A stretch of DNA of 44,754 nucleotides from Lachnospiraceae bacterium (lineage in GTDB: Bacteria; Bacillota; Clostridia; Lachnospirales; Lachnospiraceae). This document shows, one piece after another, positions 8,518-16,457 of the stretch. The position numbers and the translations under genes were made by a program. The DNA is taken from contig JAFQCM010000116.1 of NCBI GenBank assembly GCA_017399445.1, positions 1-44,754 of the forward strand, in the 5' to 3' direction. The stretch's first letter is position 1; every line of letters begins with the position of its first letter. The notes below the pieces were generated by a model. It was not told the origin of the DNA. It saw only the letters and a list, made by a program, of their open reading frames with translations, and searched no databases.

Positions 8518-10403
8518 TGGCAGAGCATAAATTACATGGCAGACCAAAAGGACCAATGGGACATGGACCAGGAATGGGACCCAAAGGGGCGGGGGAAAAG
8601 CCAAAGAACTTTAAAGGAACGCTTTCGAAATTGGTGAAATATCTTAGTAGTTATCATGTGGCAATTATTATTGTAGCTCTTTTCACCGTTGGAAGTACTG
8701 TGTTTAACGTAATTGGTCCCAAAATTCTTGGTAAGGCAACTACTGAAATCTTTAATGGATTAATTAGTAAAATCAATGGTGGTACAGGAATTGACTTTAC
8801 AAAAATCGGAAAAATATTGCTTGTTTTACTAGCGTTGTATGCCTGCAGCACTATATTTGGTTATATACAGGGCTTTGTAATGAGCGGAATTTCCCAGAAA
8901 ATGTCCTTTAAACTTCGAAAAGAACTTTCTGAGAAAATGAACAGACTTCCTATGAGCTATTATGATAAAAGAACTTATGGGGAAGTATTATCCAGAATTA
9001 CCAATGATGTAGATACTTTGGGAATGAGCTTAAATCAGTCTATAACCCAGTTGATTTCTTCGGTGGCTACTCTTGTGGGGGTACTGATTATGATGATTAC
9101 TATCAGTCCCTTAATGACTATAATTGCAGTATTAATCCTTCCAGTTTCTGTAGCGTTGATTTCTTTAATTGTAAAACGAACTCAGAAATTCTTCAAACAG
9201 CAGCAGGAATACTTAGGACATGTAAATGGACAGATTGAAGAAGTTTTTGGTGGTCATAATGTAATAAAGTTATTCAATAAAGAAGAAGATGTAATCGAAG
9301 AGTTTAAAAATACCAATGAGATTTTATATCATTCTGCATGGAAATCACAGTTCTTTTCCGGAATGACCCAGCCGATTATGCAGTTTGTAGGAAATATTGG
9401 CTATGTAGCAGTGGCAGTGGTAGGTGGTTATCTAAATATTAAAAAAGTAATTGAAGTAGGTGATATTCAGTCTTTTATTCAATATGTAAGACAGTTTACC
9501 CAACCAATTACCCAGATTGCACAAGTTTCTAACATGCTTCAGTCTGCTTTGGCAGCGGCAGAAAGAGTATTTGAATTTTTAGATGAGGAAGAGGAGGAAC
9601 AGACTGCGAAAAATCATGCAGTTATAGAAGAAAATGGTGTAAAGAGAAAGGTAACACCTGCAGATTTAACAGGAAATGTAAGCTTTGAACATGTAAATTT
9701 TGGTTATGTTTCCGACAAAATTATTATTAATGATTTTAGTGCTGAAGTAAAATCAGGACAGAAAATTGCCATTGTAGGACCTACCGGAGCGGGGAAAACT
9801 ACTATTGTAAAACTTTTAATGAGATTTTATGATATTCAAAATGGTGCAATTAAAATTGATGGTCACAACATTAAAGACTTTGACCGTAGTGAATTAAGAG
9901 AAGCCTTTGGAATGGTATTGCAGGAAACATGGCTCTTTAAAGGCAGTATTATGGAAAATATCCGTTATGGACGTTTAGAGGCTACGGATGAAGAAGTAAT
10001 TGTAGCAGCAAAGGCAGCTCATGCAGACCATTTTATCAAAGCACTTCCAGGTGGTTATCAGATGGAATTAAATGAAGATGCATCCAATATTTCCCAGGGG
10101 CAAAAGCAGCTGCTAACCATAGCAAGAGCTATTCTTGCAGATAATAAACTGCTAATTTTGGATGAAGCTACCAGTTCTGTAGATACCCGTACAGAAGAAC
10201 AGATTCAAAAGGCGATGGATAACCTGATGAAGGGTAGAACCAGTTTTGTTATTGCTCATCGTTTATCTACCATAAAAGATGCCGATTTGATTCTGGTATT
10301 AAAAGATGGAGATGTAATTGAACAGGGAAATCATGAAGAATTGTTGAAGCAAAATGGATTCTACGCACAGCTTTACAATTCCCAGTTTGAACAGACTGCA
10401 TAA
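8517..10403 (+). CDS. Heterodimeric ABC exporter subunit with catalytic ATP site
   Basis: Partner of the preceding gene; its ATG shares one base with the preceding stop codon, so the two are translationally coupled. The 628-residue protein has a Gly/Pro/Lys-rich cytosolic start (about 1-35), six predicted helices (first at about 48-70, second at about 105-125), and an ATPase domain with Walker A GPTGAGKTT (Lys427), Walker B LILDE (Asp549, Glu550) and switch His581 (IAHRLST). Its signature is ISQGQ (residues 525-529) instead of LSGGQ. In a heterodimer its Walker motifs would pair with the canonical signature of the partner to form the one active site, while its own degraded signature faces the partner's degenerate Walker B. 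No convincing terminator follows. Confidence 0.93.
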   Translation: MAEHKLHGRPKGPMGHGPGMGPKGAGEKPKNFKGTLSKLVKYLSSYHVAIIIVALFTVGSTVFNVIGPKILGKATTEIFNGLISKINGGTGIDFTKIGKILLVLLALYACSTIFGYIQGFVMSGISQKMSFKLRKELSEKMNRLPMSYYDKRTYGEVLSRITNDVDTLGMSLNQSITQLISSVATLVGVLIMMITISPLMTIIAVLILPVSVALISLIVKRTQKFFKQQQEYLGHVNGQIEEVFGGHNVIKLFNKEEDVIEEFKNTNEILYHSAWKSQFFSGMTQPIMQFVGNIGYVAVAVVGGYLNIKKVIEVGDIQSFIQYVRQFTQPITQIAQVSNMLQSALAAAERVFEFLDEEEEEQTAKNHAVIEENGVKRKVTPADLTGNVSFEHVNFGYVSDKIIINDFSAEVKSGQKIAIVGPTGAGKTTIVKLLMRFYDIQNGAIKIDGHNIKDFDRSELREAFGMVLQETWLFKGSIMENIRYGRLEATDEEVIVAAKAAHADHFIKALPGGYQMELNEDASNISQGQKQLLTIARAILADNKLLILDEATSSVDTRTEEQIQKAMDNLMKGRTSFVIAHRLSTIKDADLILVLKDGDVIEQGNHEELLKQNGFYAQLYNSQFEQTA

Positions 10404-10434
10404 AAAGAATAAATTAGAAATTTTTAGAGAAATA

Positions 10435-10463
10435 TTGACGAAACGAAGGTTATATGTTTAAAT
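10435..10463 (+). promoter_or_regulatory. Extended -10 promoter for the [FeFe] hydrogenase
   Basis: TTGACG (10435-10440), 17-nt spacer, TTAAAT (10458-10463) preceded by TGT (10455-10457). Expected start point is about 10470, inside the inverted repeat at 10446-10498. Confidence 0.6.
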
Positions 10464-10498
10464 GAATTTCGTATGATGAAATTGAAACATATAACCTT
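10446..10498. promoter_or_regulatory. Long inverted repeat over the hydrogenase promoter, candidate operator
   Basis: AAGGTTATATGTTT (10446-10459) and its exact complement AAACATATAACCTT (10485-10498) are 25 bp apart; an inner AATTTC/GAAATT pair (10465-10470, 10478-10483) lies between. The left arm overlaps the -10 region and would not be transcribed, so a DNA operator is more likely than an RNA hairpin. No long T-tract follows. The alternative is a weak terminator for the ABC operon. Confidence 0.6.
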
Positions 10499-10522
10499 TA
10501 TATATATTTAGGAGGAAAGAAG

Positions 10523-12025
10523 ATGAATATTAGAGGCCTTGACACAGAAGTACGAAAAATTCGGAAGAAGACCTTTAAAGAAATTGCAAAGCTTGCATAT
10601 AATTCCAAAAATATCATTGATGATTTGGAATCTTTGCCTTATGAAATGTCAGATGCAGAAACTCCGAGATTTTGGGAAAGTATCTACCGTGAACGGGCCG
10701 TGACAAGAGAACGACTTCGCCTTGCTATGGGCCTTTCCTTAAGACCGGAAAATAAACCGGTTCACGCAACTCAAGGAGTGGATGAAAGTGATATTGCAGA
10801 AAAATATTATGAACCACCTTTAATGCAGGTAATTCCCTCTGCATGTAATGCCTGTGCAGAAAATATGTACATTGTAACAAATCAGTGTAAGACATGTACC
10901 GCCCAGCCTTGTGCCAAAGTATGTCCAAGAGGTGCTATTTCTCTTGTGGATGGTAAGTCTTATATTGACCAGGAAAAATGTATTAAATGTGGCAAATGTA
11001 AAAACGTGTGCCCATACGATGCCATTTCCAGACAGCTTCGCCCATGTGCAGCGGCTTGTGGTGTGGATGCCATTCAAAGTGATGAATATGGAAGAGCATG
11101 CATTGACAGTGAAAAATGTGTGTCCTGTGGTATGTGTATGGTACACTGTCCATTTGGCGCCATTGCAGATAAATCCCAGATTTTCCAGCTGATTCGTGCC
11201 ATTCAGTCTGGAAAAGAAATTGTGGCAGAAATTGCTCCTGCTTTTGTAGGACAGTTTGGAGCCAATGTAACTCCGGCACAAGTAAAAGAAGGATTGAAGC
11301 AGCTAGGATTTAGCGCAGTATATGAAGTAGCTATAGGTGCTGACCAGGGCTGTATGGCGGAAGCAAAGCACTATGTAGAAAAAGTAGCTACAGGAGAATT
11401 GCCATTTCTCTTAACTTCCTGCTGTCCATCCTGGTCGGTGTTGGCAAAGAAATTCTTCCCAGAGACCATTGATAATATTTCTAATGAATTAACACCAATG
11501 GTAGCTACTGCCAGAAAAATCAAAGAAGACCATCCAGAGGCGGGAGTAGTGTTTATTGGGCCATGTGCCTCAAAAAAACTGGAAGCATCCAGAAAAACGG
11601 TACGAAGTGATGTGGATTTTGTAATTACCTTTGAAGAATTAGATGGAATGTTTGCGGCAAAAGGAATTGTATTATCTCAGTTAGAAACAGATGAAAGTGA
11701 TGAAATTAATGATGCAACTTCCGCAGGACGTGGCTATGCAGTAGCCGGAGGCGTGGCAGATGCCATTGAAAAATGTATTCGGGAATATTATCCGGATGTA
11801 GAGGTAAAAATAGAACATGCAGAGGGATTAAGTGAGTGTAAGAAAATGCTTACCCTGGCAAAAGTAGGAAAGAAAAATGGATGTCTGATCGAAGGAATGG
11901 GTTGTCCTGGAGGCTGCGTAGGCGGGGCAGGAACCAATATTCCAATTATAAAAGCAAATCAGGAAGTGAAAAAGTTTGTAGACAGTGCAGAACGAAAACT
12001 TCCAGCCATGGAAGAGGAGTCATAA
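10523..12025 (+). CDS. Monomeric [FeFe] hydrogenase, group B-like
   Basis: A 500-residue iron-only hydrogenase that would couple ferredoxin oxidation and reduction to H2 evolution or uptake in the cytoplasm. AGGAGG precedes the ATG. The middle region (about 100-215) has several ferredoxin-type clusters (CKTC...CAKVCPRGA, CIKCGKCKNVCPYDA, CVSCGMCMVHCPFGA). The H-cluster ligands are present: Cys300 in TSCCPSW (motif L1), Cys348 in GPCASKK (L2), and Cys461 and Cys465 in GMGCPGGCVGG (L3). The N-terminal 100 residues lack the [2Fe-2S] and NADH-related modules of classical group A enzymes, and the overall size fits group B monomeric enzymes. Some group B members may be sensory or of unproven activity. 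It is co-transcribed with the HAD phosphatase gene 4 nt downstream. Confidence 0.9.
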   Translation: MNIRGLDTEVRKIRKKTFKEIAKLAYNSKNIIDDLESLPYEMSDAETPRFWESIYRERAVTRERLRLAMGLSLRPENKPVHATQGVDESDIAEKYYEPPLMQVIPSACNACAENMYIVTNQCKTCTAQPCAKVCPRGAISLVDGKSYIDQEKCIKCGKCKNVCPYDAISRQLRPCAAACGVDAIQSDEYGRACIDSEKCVSCGMCMVHCPFGAIADKSQIFQLIRAIQSGKEIVAEIAPAFVGQFGANVTPAQVKEGLKQLGFSAVYEVAIGADQGCMAEAKHYVEKVATGELPFLLTSCCPSWSVLAKKFFPETIDNISNELTPMVATARKIKEDHPEAGVVFIGPCASKKLEASRKTVRSDVDFVITFEELDGMFAAKGIVLSQLETDESDEINDATSAGRGYAVAGGVADAIEKCIREYYPDVEVKIEHAEGLSECKKMLTLAKVGKKNGCLIEGMGCPGGCVGGAGTNIPIIKANQEVKKFVDSAERKLPAMEEES

Positions 12026-12029
12026 ATAT

Positions 12030-12548
12030 ATGTTTGAAAAATTTTATCCTGACCATGAAGTAGAAAGTGCTTATAAAATTAATTATGAGGAACTTTACCA
12101 AAAGGGATACAGAGGTTTGATTTATGATATTGATAATACTCTGACAGAACATGGAGCACCAGCAACAAAGGAAGCAAAAGATTTAATGGAACAGTTAAAA
12201 AGAAAAGGCTTTCAAATCTGTCTTCTTTCTAACAATAAGGAAGAACGTGTGAAACTGTTTAATGAAGAAATAAAAGTACAATATATTCATAAAGCAGGCA
12301 AGCCTTCCATCAAAGGATATCAGCGTGCTATGGAACTAATGGGGACTACAAAAGAAAATACAGTGTTTATTGGAGACCAGCTTTTTACAGATGTGTATGG
12401 TGCCAACAGAGCAGGAGTTGTCAGTTATCTTGTAAAACCTATTGCCAAACATGAAGAAATACAAATCATCCTAAAACGTTATCTGGAAAAAATTGTGTTG
12501 TATTTTTATCATGAAAAACAAAGAAAAAAGGCTAGTAGATTCTTATAA
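12030..12548 (+). CDS. YqeG-family HAD phosphatase
   Basis: A 172-residue HAD-superfamily type IIIA phosphatase. Start 12030 follows GAAGAGGAG (about 12011-12019), inside the end of the hydrogenase gene. Motif I is DIDNTL (Asp33, Asp35), motif II is LLSNN, motif III Lys is in KAGKPS, and motif IV is GDQLFTD; all catalytic positions look intact. YqeG-like proteins are widely conserved in Firmicutes, commonly near aroE and yqeH; here aroE is two genes downstream with efp between. Related plant and mitochondrial proteins (Gep4/PTPMT-like) act on phosphatidylglycerophosphate, but the bacterial substrate is not settled by this sequence. The C-terminus is basic. Confidence 0.88.
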   Translation: MFEKFYPDHEVESAYKINYEELYQKGYRGLIYDIDNTLTEHGAPATKEAKDLMEQLKRKGFQICLLSNNKEERVKLFNEEIKVQYIHKAGKPSIKGYQRAMELMGTTKENTVFIGDQLFTDVYGANRAGVVSYLVKPIAKHEEIQIILKRYLEKIVLYFYHEKQRKKASRFL

Positions 12549-12571
12549 CATAAGAAAGCCTAAAAAAGTAG

Positions 12572-12600
12572 TTGAAAAATAGAAAAATTTAGTATAAAAT
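12572..12600 (+). promoter_or_regulatory. Probable promoter for efp
   Basis: TTGAAA (12572-12577), 17-nt spacer, TAAAAT (12595-12600). A short ACCTG/CAGGT hairpin (12617-12631) lies in the leader before the AAGGAGG site. Confidence 0.55.
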
Positions 12601-12656
12601 ATATCTGAGTTTGTGAACCTGAAGTGCAGGTCGTGATTTTAAGGAGGAAAAACAGA

Positions 12657-13214
12657 ATGGTTTCAGCAGGAGATTTTAGAAACGGTGTAACTTTGGAAAT
12701 AGAAGGAAACATCTATCAGATTATCGAATTTCAGCATGTAAAACCTGGTAAAGGTGCAGCTTTCGTTCGTACAAAGCTTAAAAACATTATCAACGGCGGT
12801 GTAGTAGAAAAAACTTTCCGTCCAACAGAAAAATTCCCACAGGCACGTATTGACAGAGTGGAAATGCAGTATTTATATGCGGATGGAGATTTATATAACT
12901 TTATGAATATGGAAACATATGATCAGATCGCATTAAACGAGGAAACAGTTGGAGATGCACTGAAATTCGTAAAAGAAAACGAAATGGTTAAAATCTGTTC
13001 TCATAATGGTAATGTATTTGCTATCGAACCACCATTATTTGTAGAACTTGAAATTACAGAAACAGAACCAGGAGTAAAAGGTGATACAGCAACAGGTGCG
13101 ACAAAGCCTGCAACTGTAGAAACCGGAGCAACTGTATATGTACCATTATTCGTAAACCAGAATGATGTAATTAAAATTGATACAAGAACAGGTGAATACC
13201 TTTCAAGAGTATAA
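12657..13214 (+). CDS. efp: Elongation factor P
   Basis: A 185-residue, three-domain beta-barrel translation factor that rescues ribosomes stalled at polyproline. Start 12657 follows AAGGAGGAAA (12641-12650); the upstream in-frame ATG at 12624 has no site and adds residues not seen in the family. The conserved loop KPGKGAAF places the usually modified Lys at residue 32. The C-terminal domain ends with the standard [16 protein letters not shown]. No epmA/epmB-type modification genes are nearby; the modification state cannot be inferred. The Pro-rich repeats of the giant protein at 28294 are mostly isolated TP/EP pairs rather than polyproline runs, so a special functional link is not supported. 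Confidence 0.97.
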   Translation: MVSAGDFRNGVTLEIEGNIYQIIEFQHVKPGKGAAFVRTKLKNIINGGVVEKTFRPTEKFPQARIDRVEMQYLYADGDLYNFMNMETYDQIALNEETVGDALKFVKENEMVKICSHNGNVFAIEPPLFVELEITETEPGVKGDTATGATKPATVETGATVYVPLFVNQNDVIKIDTRTGEYLSRV

Positions 13215-13225
13215 GAAAGTAGAAG

Positions 13226-13259
13226 AGGCTGTGATTTCCGAAAGGATAGCAGCCTTTTT
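13226..13259 (+). terminator. Intrinsic terminator after efp
   Basis: AGGCTG (13226-13231) pairs with CAGCCT (13250-13255), with an inner TCC-GAAA-GGA tetraloop stem, followed by five T. Confidence 0.85.
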
Positions 13260-13313
13260 CATGGACAAAGGCATAAAGATGTGAACTGATTTTGAGGAAA
13301 AGAGGAAGAAAAA

Positions 13314-14177
13314 ATGGCAGAAATTACAGGACATACCGGACTTACCGGATTGCTTGGAAGTCCGGTTGCGCACAGCATCTCTCCAATGATGCACAATGAA
13401 TCATTTAGACAATTAGGACTTGATTATGTATATCTTTGTTTTGATGTAGGAACAGAAGGACTAAAAACAGCAGTAGAGGGACTAAAAACCCTTGGAGTAA
13501 GAGGGTTTAACTGTACTATGCCGGATAAAAATCTTATGTGCGAGCTTGCTGATAAGCTTTCTCCAGCAGCCAAAATGATAGGAGCGGTCAATACAGTTTT
13601 GAACGAAGATGGAGTATTGACAGGATATAACACCGATGGAATGGGATATATGCAGGCGGTGAAAGATGCAGGATATGATATTATTGGAAAAAAAATGACA
13701 CTGTTAGGTGCTGGTGGAGCAGCTACTGCCGTGTGTGTACAGGCTGCTTTAGATGGTGTGAAAGAAATTAATGTGTTTAGTATTCGTGACCAGTTCTTTG
13801 AAAGAGCACAGAAAATGGTGGATGCTGTAAATAAAGAAACGAAATGCAAAGTAAGTCTTTATGATTTTGAAGATGAGAGTGTACTAAAGAAAAGTATTGA
13901 CGACAGTGATATTCTTACCAATGGTACCAGCGTAGGTATGGCACCGAATACCGAGGCGTGTATCATAAAAGATAGTTCTTTTTTACATGAAGGATTGATT
14001 GTGTCTGATGTAATATATAATCCAAGAGAAACCAAACTTTTACAAATGGCAAAAGAAAAGGGCTGTCACACATTTAATGGTTTGTATATGCTTTTATATC
14101 AGGGAGCGGAAGCCTTTAAAATTTGGACAGGAAAAGAAATGCCGGTAGAAATTATAAAAGAGAAATATTTTTCATAA
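13314..14177 (+). CDS. aroE: Shikimate dehydrogenase
   Basis: Reduces 3-dehydroshikimate to shikimate with a nicotinamide cofactor, in chorismate synthesis. The 287-residue protein has the substrate motif GSPVAHSISP (residues 15-24), NCTMPDK with catalytic Lys72 (usual family form NVTxPxK), the substrate Asp in GYNTDGMGY, the Rossmann motif LLGAGGAA, and the C-terminal GLYMLLYQGAEAF. The cofactor loop reads FSIRDQFFERA and lacks the NRT/xxR basic cluster of strongly NADP-specific enzymes, so a quinate/shikimate dehydrogenase of mixed cofactor use is possible. A GA-rich ribosome binding site (GAGGAAAAGAGGAAG) precedes the ATG. Chorismate synthase is encoded at 40229-41329 on the other side of the pilus locus. 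Confidence 0.93.
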   Translation: MAEITGHTGLTGLLGSPVAHSISPMMHNESFRQLGLDYVYLCFDVGTEGLKTAVEGLKTLGVRGFNCTMPDKNLMCELADKLSPAAKMIGAVNTVLNEDGVLTGYNTDGMGYMQAVKDAGYDIIGKKMTLLGAGGAATAVCVQAALDGVKEINVFSIRDQFFERAQKMVDAVNKETKCKVSLYDFEDESVLKKSIDDSDILTNGTSVGMAPNTEACIIKDSSFLHEGLIVSDVIYNPRETKLLQMAKEKGCHTFNGLYMLLYQGAEAFKIWTGKEMPVEIIKEKYFS

Positions 14178-14179
14178 AA

Positions 14180-14209
14180 TTGACAGTGGCTTTCATATAT
14201 TTATATAAA
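14180..14209 (+). promoter_or_regulatory. Probable promoter at the head of the pilus locus
   Basis: TTGACA (14180-14185) is exact; the -10 is TATATA (14202-14207, 16-nt spacer) or TATAAA (14204-14209, 18-nt spacer). It lies between aroE and the small membrane protein gene, and could drive the whole pilus operon. Confidence 0.6.
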
Positions 14210-14229
14210 GGAACCTGGAGGGACAATAT

Positions 14230-14547
14230 ATGGAGGCCAGAGAAGAAAAATTGTTAAGAGCAAGGGCTTCTTTCCGGAATGAAGGAAGTCCTAAAAATTT
14301 TTATGAGGGAAGAAAAGAACAGACAAAAAAAGAAGAAAAAGAATTTGTGAAAACAGCAAAAGATAATAGGGGAATGTTTTTTGGAATAAGAATTTTTGTT
14401 TCAATGGTCATTTTGCTCTTATTTATTTTGGCGGATATGTCGAAAGATAATAGTATAAGTGAGATTTCGGAGAAAAGTTTCGCGGAAATACGAAAAAATG
14501 AGTTAAATCTGGAAAGTTATAGTGCGTTGTTTAGCAAACTGTGGTAA
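14230..14547 (+). CDS. Small single-pass membrane protein, unknown function
   Basis: A 105-residue protein I do not recognise. GGAGGG (14217-14222) gives a good start. Residues 1-49 are highly charged and probably cytoplasmic; a hydrophobic segment at about 50-68 (FFGIRIFVSMVILLLFILA) is a likely transmembrane helix; about 37 polar residues follow outside. There is no prepilin leader. It has its own promoter directly upstream and is the first gene before the pilB-like gene on the same strand, so a role in pilus assembly or its control is possible but unproven. Confidence 0.7.
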   Translation: MEAREEKLLRARASFRNEGSPKNFYEGRKEQTKKEEKEFVKTAKDNRGMFFGIRIFVSMVILLLFILADMSKDNSISEISEKSFAEIRKNELNLESYSALFSKLW

Positions 14548-14745
14548 AATAAGGAACATAATAGTGGAAATTTAGTTAATATCAACAAAAAGTGAATGAA
14601 AAATTGTAGGATGTTATAAAAAACTGCCAGTTGTTACGAAAACAGTTGCTAAAAACTTTATGAAATGTTAAGATTTAATAAGGATTGATGGCGGATTTTG
14701 TAAAGATGTGAAAATTGCTGTCGAATTTGAGGAGTGTCGTATGAT
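14548..14745. other. Leader region before the pilus ATPase gene
   Basis: About 200 bp without a gene. TGG-TAAAAT (14542-14550) could be an extended -10 but has no good -35. I looked for a cyclic-di-GMP riboswitch, common before clostridial pilus genes, and did not recognise its conserved core. Short repeats of CAGTTG/CAACTG-like sequence occur at about 14625-14650; I attach no function to them. Confidence 0.4.
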
Positions 14746-16443
14746 ATGGTAGGTATGAAAAGAAGAAGACTTAGACTTGGTGATGTGCTCATCAGTCAGG
14801 GCATCATTACAGAGGAACAGTTGCAAAAGGGTCTGGAAGTACAGAGAGAAAAAGGAATCAAAATAGGTGAAGCATTGGTGGAGGCCAATGTGGTTACAGA
14901 AGAAGCTATGGGTAGGGCTCTTAGCGAACAGTTACATTTGGATTACATAGATCTGACAAATGTTAAAATAGAAGAGGAAATATTGGAATTAGTGCCAAGT
15001 GCATTACTGAAGAAATATTCTATTTTGCCATTTGCCTATTCAACAGAAATTGCTAATACTCTTAGAGTTGCTATGGTAGACCCATTAGATATGGAAGCAA
15101 TTGATGATATCAATATGGTTACTAGCATGCAGGTAGAAACAGTAGTTACTACAAGAGGTAGCATGAATCTGGCTTTAGATAAGTTCTTTGGCCAACAGGA
15201 AGTGTTCTCGGCAGTAAGCGAATACGCCAAAGAAAAAGAAAGTAAAATAGATGAAAGTGAAGAACTATATAGTGAAGATGTAAATAGTTCTCCAATTGTG
15301 CAACTTGTAAAAACTATGATAGAGCAGGCAGCGAGACAGAGGGCTTCCGATATACATATTGAACCTATGGAAAAACAGGTTCGTATTCGTTACCGTATTG
15401 ATGGTGCTTTATATGAAAGAGCAGTATATTCTCACAGACTACTTTCTGCCATTGTAGCCAGAATTAAGATTATCGGTGGCATGGATATTTCGGAGAAACG
15501 AAAACCTCAGGATGGTCGTATTACACAGATAGTAGACCGTTCTGAATATGATATTCGTGTTTCCGTGTTACCTACTGTATACGGCGAAAAAGTGGTTATG
15601 CGACTTACCTCAAAGAATGCATTAACATTGGAAAAGAAACGACTTGGTTTTAATGATGAAGAATTAGTGAAATTTGACCATATATTAGAAAATCCTCATG
15701 GAATTTTATTGGTAACGGGACCTACAGGTAGTGGTAAATCTACTACATTATATACAGCACTAAGTGAATTAAATAAAGAGGATGTAAATATTATTACGGT
15801 AGAAGACCCGGTGGAAGCAAATATTGATGGTATCAACCAGGTACAGGTAAATCCAAAGGCGAATCTGACGTTTGCTTCTGCATTGCGTTCTATTTTGCGA
15901 CAGGACCCGGATATTATTATGATAGGGGAAATTCGTGATACGGAAACAGCACAGATAGCGGTACAGGCTTCAATTACCGGACATTTGGTTGTATCTACGT
16001 TGCATACTAATAGTGCGGCAAGTACGGTGACTCGTTTGATAGATATGGGAATTGAACCATATTTGATTGCGGATTCCGTAGTGGGTGTTATTGCGCAGCG
16101 TTTGGTAAGACGTCTTTGTCAGGAGTGCAGGGAAGTTTATGAGGCAACTCGGGAAGATAAAGAAATGTTAGAGTATCCAATGGAACAACCGTTGAAATTG
16201 TACAAACCATGTGGTTGCGATAAATGTGATGGTACAGGGTATAAAGGACGAATCGGTGTATATGAAATTATGGAAATAACACCGGATTTGAAACGAGTAA
16301 TTGCTCATAATGAAGATGCAGAGCAAATTAAAAATGTGGCATTAAAGGGTGGAATGAAAACCTTGAGAATGCGTGCGAGAGATTATGCAATAAATGGTAC
16401 TACTTCCGTTTCAGAAGTGTTAAGAGTATCGTTTGATTCATAA
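14746..16443 (+). CDS. pilB: Type IV pilus assembly ATPase (PilB/GspE family)
   Basis: Cytoplasmic hexameric ATPase powering pilin polymerisation. I place the start at ATG 14746, 11 nt after GAGGAG (14729-14734); a GTG at 14734 overlaps that site, and ATG 14755 is a second option. The N-terminal region (RLGDVLISQGIITEEQL) is a GspE/MshEN-type domain, often a cyclic-di-GMP-binding fold. The ATPase core has Walker A GPTGSGKST (Lys331), Walker B region DPDIIMIGEIRDTETA with its acidic box, and STLHTN His box. The zinc site of assembly-type ATPases is present: CQEC and, after about 40 residues, CGCDKC. The zinc site and N-domain argue for PilB rather than PilT. It is 565 residues; pilC follows after 14 nt. 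Confidence 0.95.
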   Translation: MVGMKRRRLRLGDVLISQGIITEEQLQKGLEVQREKGIKIGEALVEANVVTEEAMGRALSEQLHLDYIDLTNVKIEEEILELVPSALLKKYSILPFAYSTEIANTLRVAMVDPLDMEAIDDINMVTSMQVETVVTTRGSMNLALDKFFGQQEVFSAVSEYAKEKESKIDESEELYSEDVNSSPIVQLVKTMIEQAARQRASDIHIEPMEKQVRIRYRIDGALYERAVYSHRLLSAIVARIKIIGGMDISEKRKPQDGRITQIVDRSEYDIRVSVLPTVYGEKVVMRLTSKNALTLEKKRLGFNDEELVKFDHILENPHGILLVTGPTGSGKSTTLYTALSELNKEDVNIITVEDPVEANIDGINQVQVNPKANLTFASALRSILRQDPDIIMIGEIRDTETAQIAVQASITGHLVVSTLHTNSAASTVTRLIDMGIEPYLIADSVVGVIAQRLVRRLCQECREVYEATREDKEMLEYPMEQPLKLYKPCGCDKCDGTGYKGRIGVYEIMEITPDLKRVIAHNEDAEQIKNVALKGGMKTLRMRARDYAINGTTSVSEVLRVSFDS

Positions 16444-16457
16444 AGAGGAGGGATAAA

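Noticed and set aside
10820..11281. Overlapping Cys-rich frames on both strands inside the hydrogenase gene
   Set aside because: They are by-products of the Cys and Gly codons of the ferredoxin motifs and lack ribosome binding sites.
14548..14745. Possible cyclic-di-GMP riboswitch before pilB
   Set aside because: I did not find the conserved core of class I, and no terminator or anti-terminator pair is seen. A covariance-model search would settle it.
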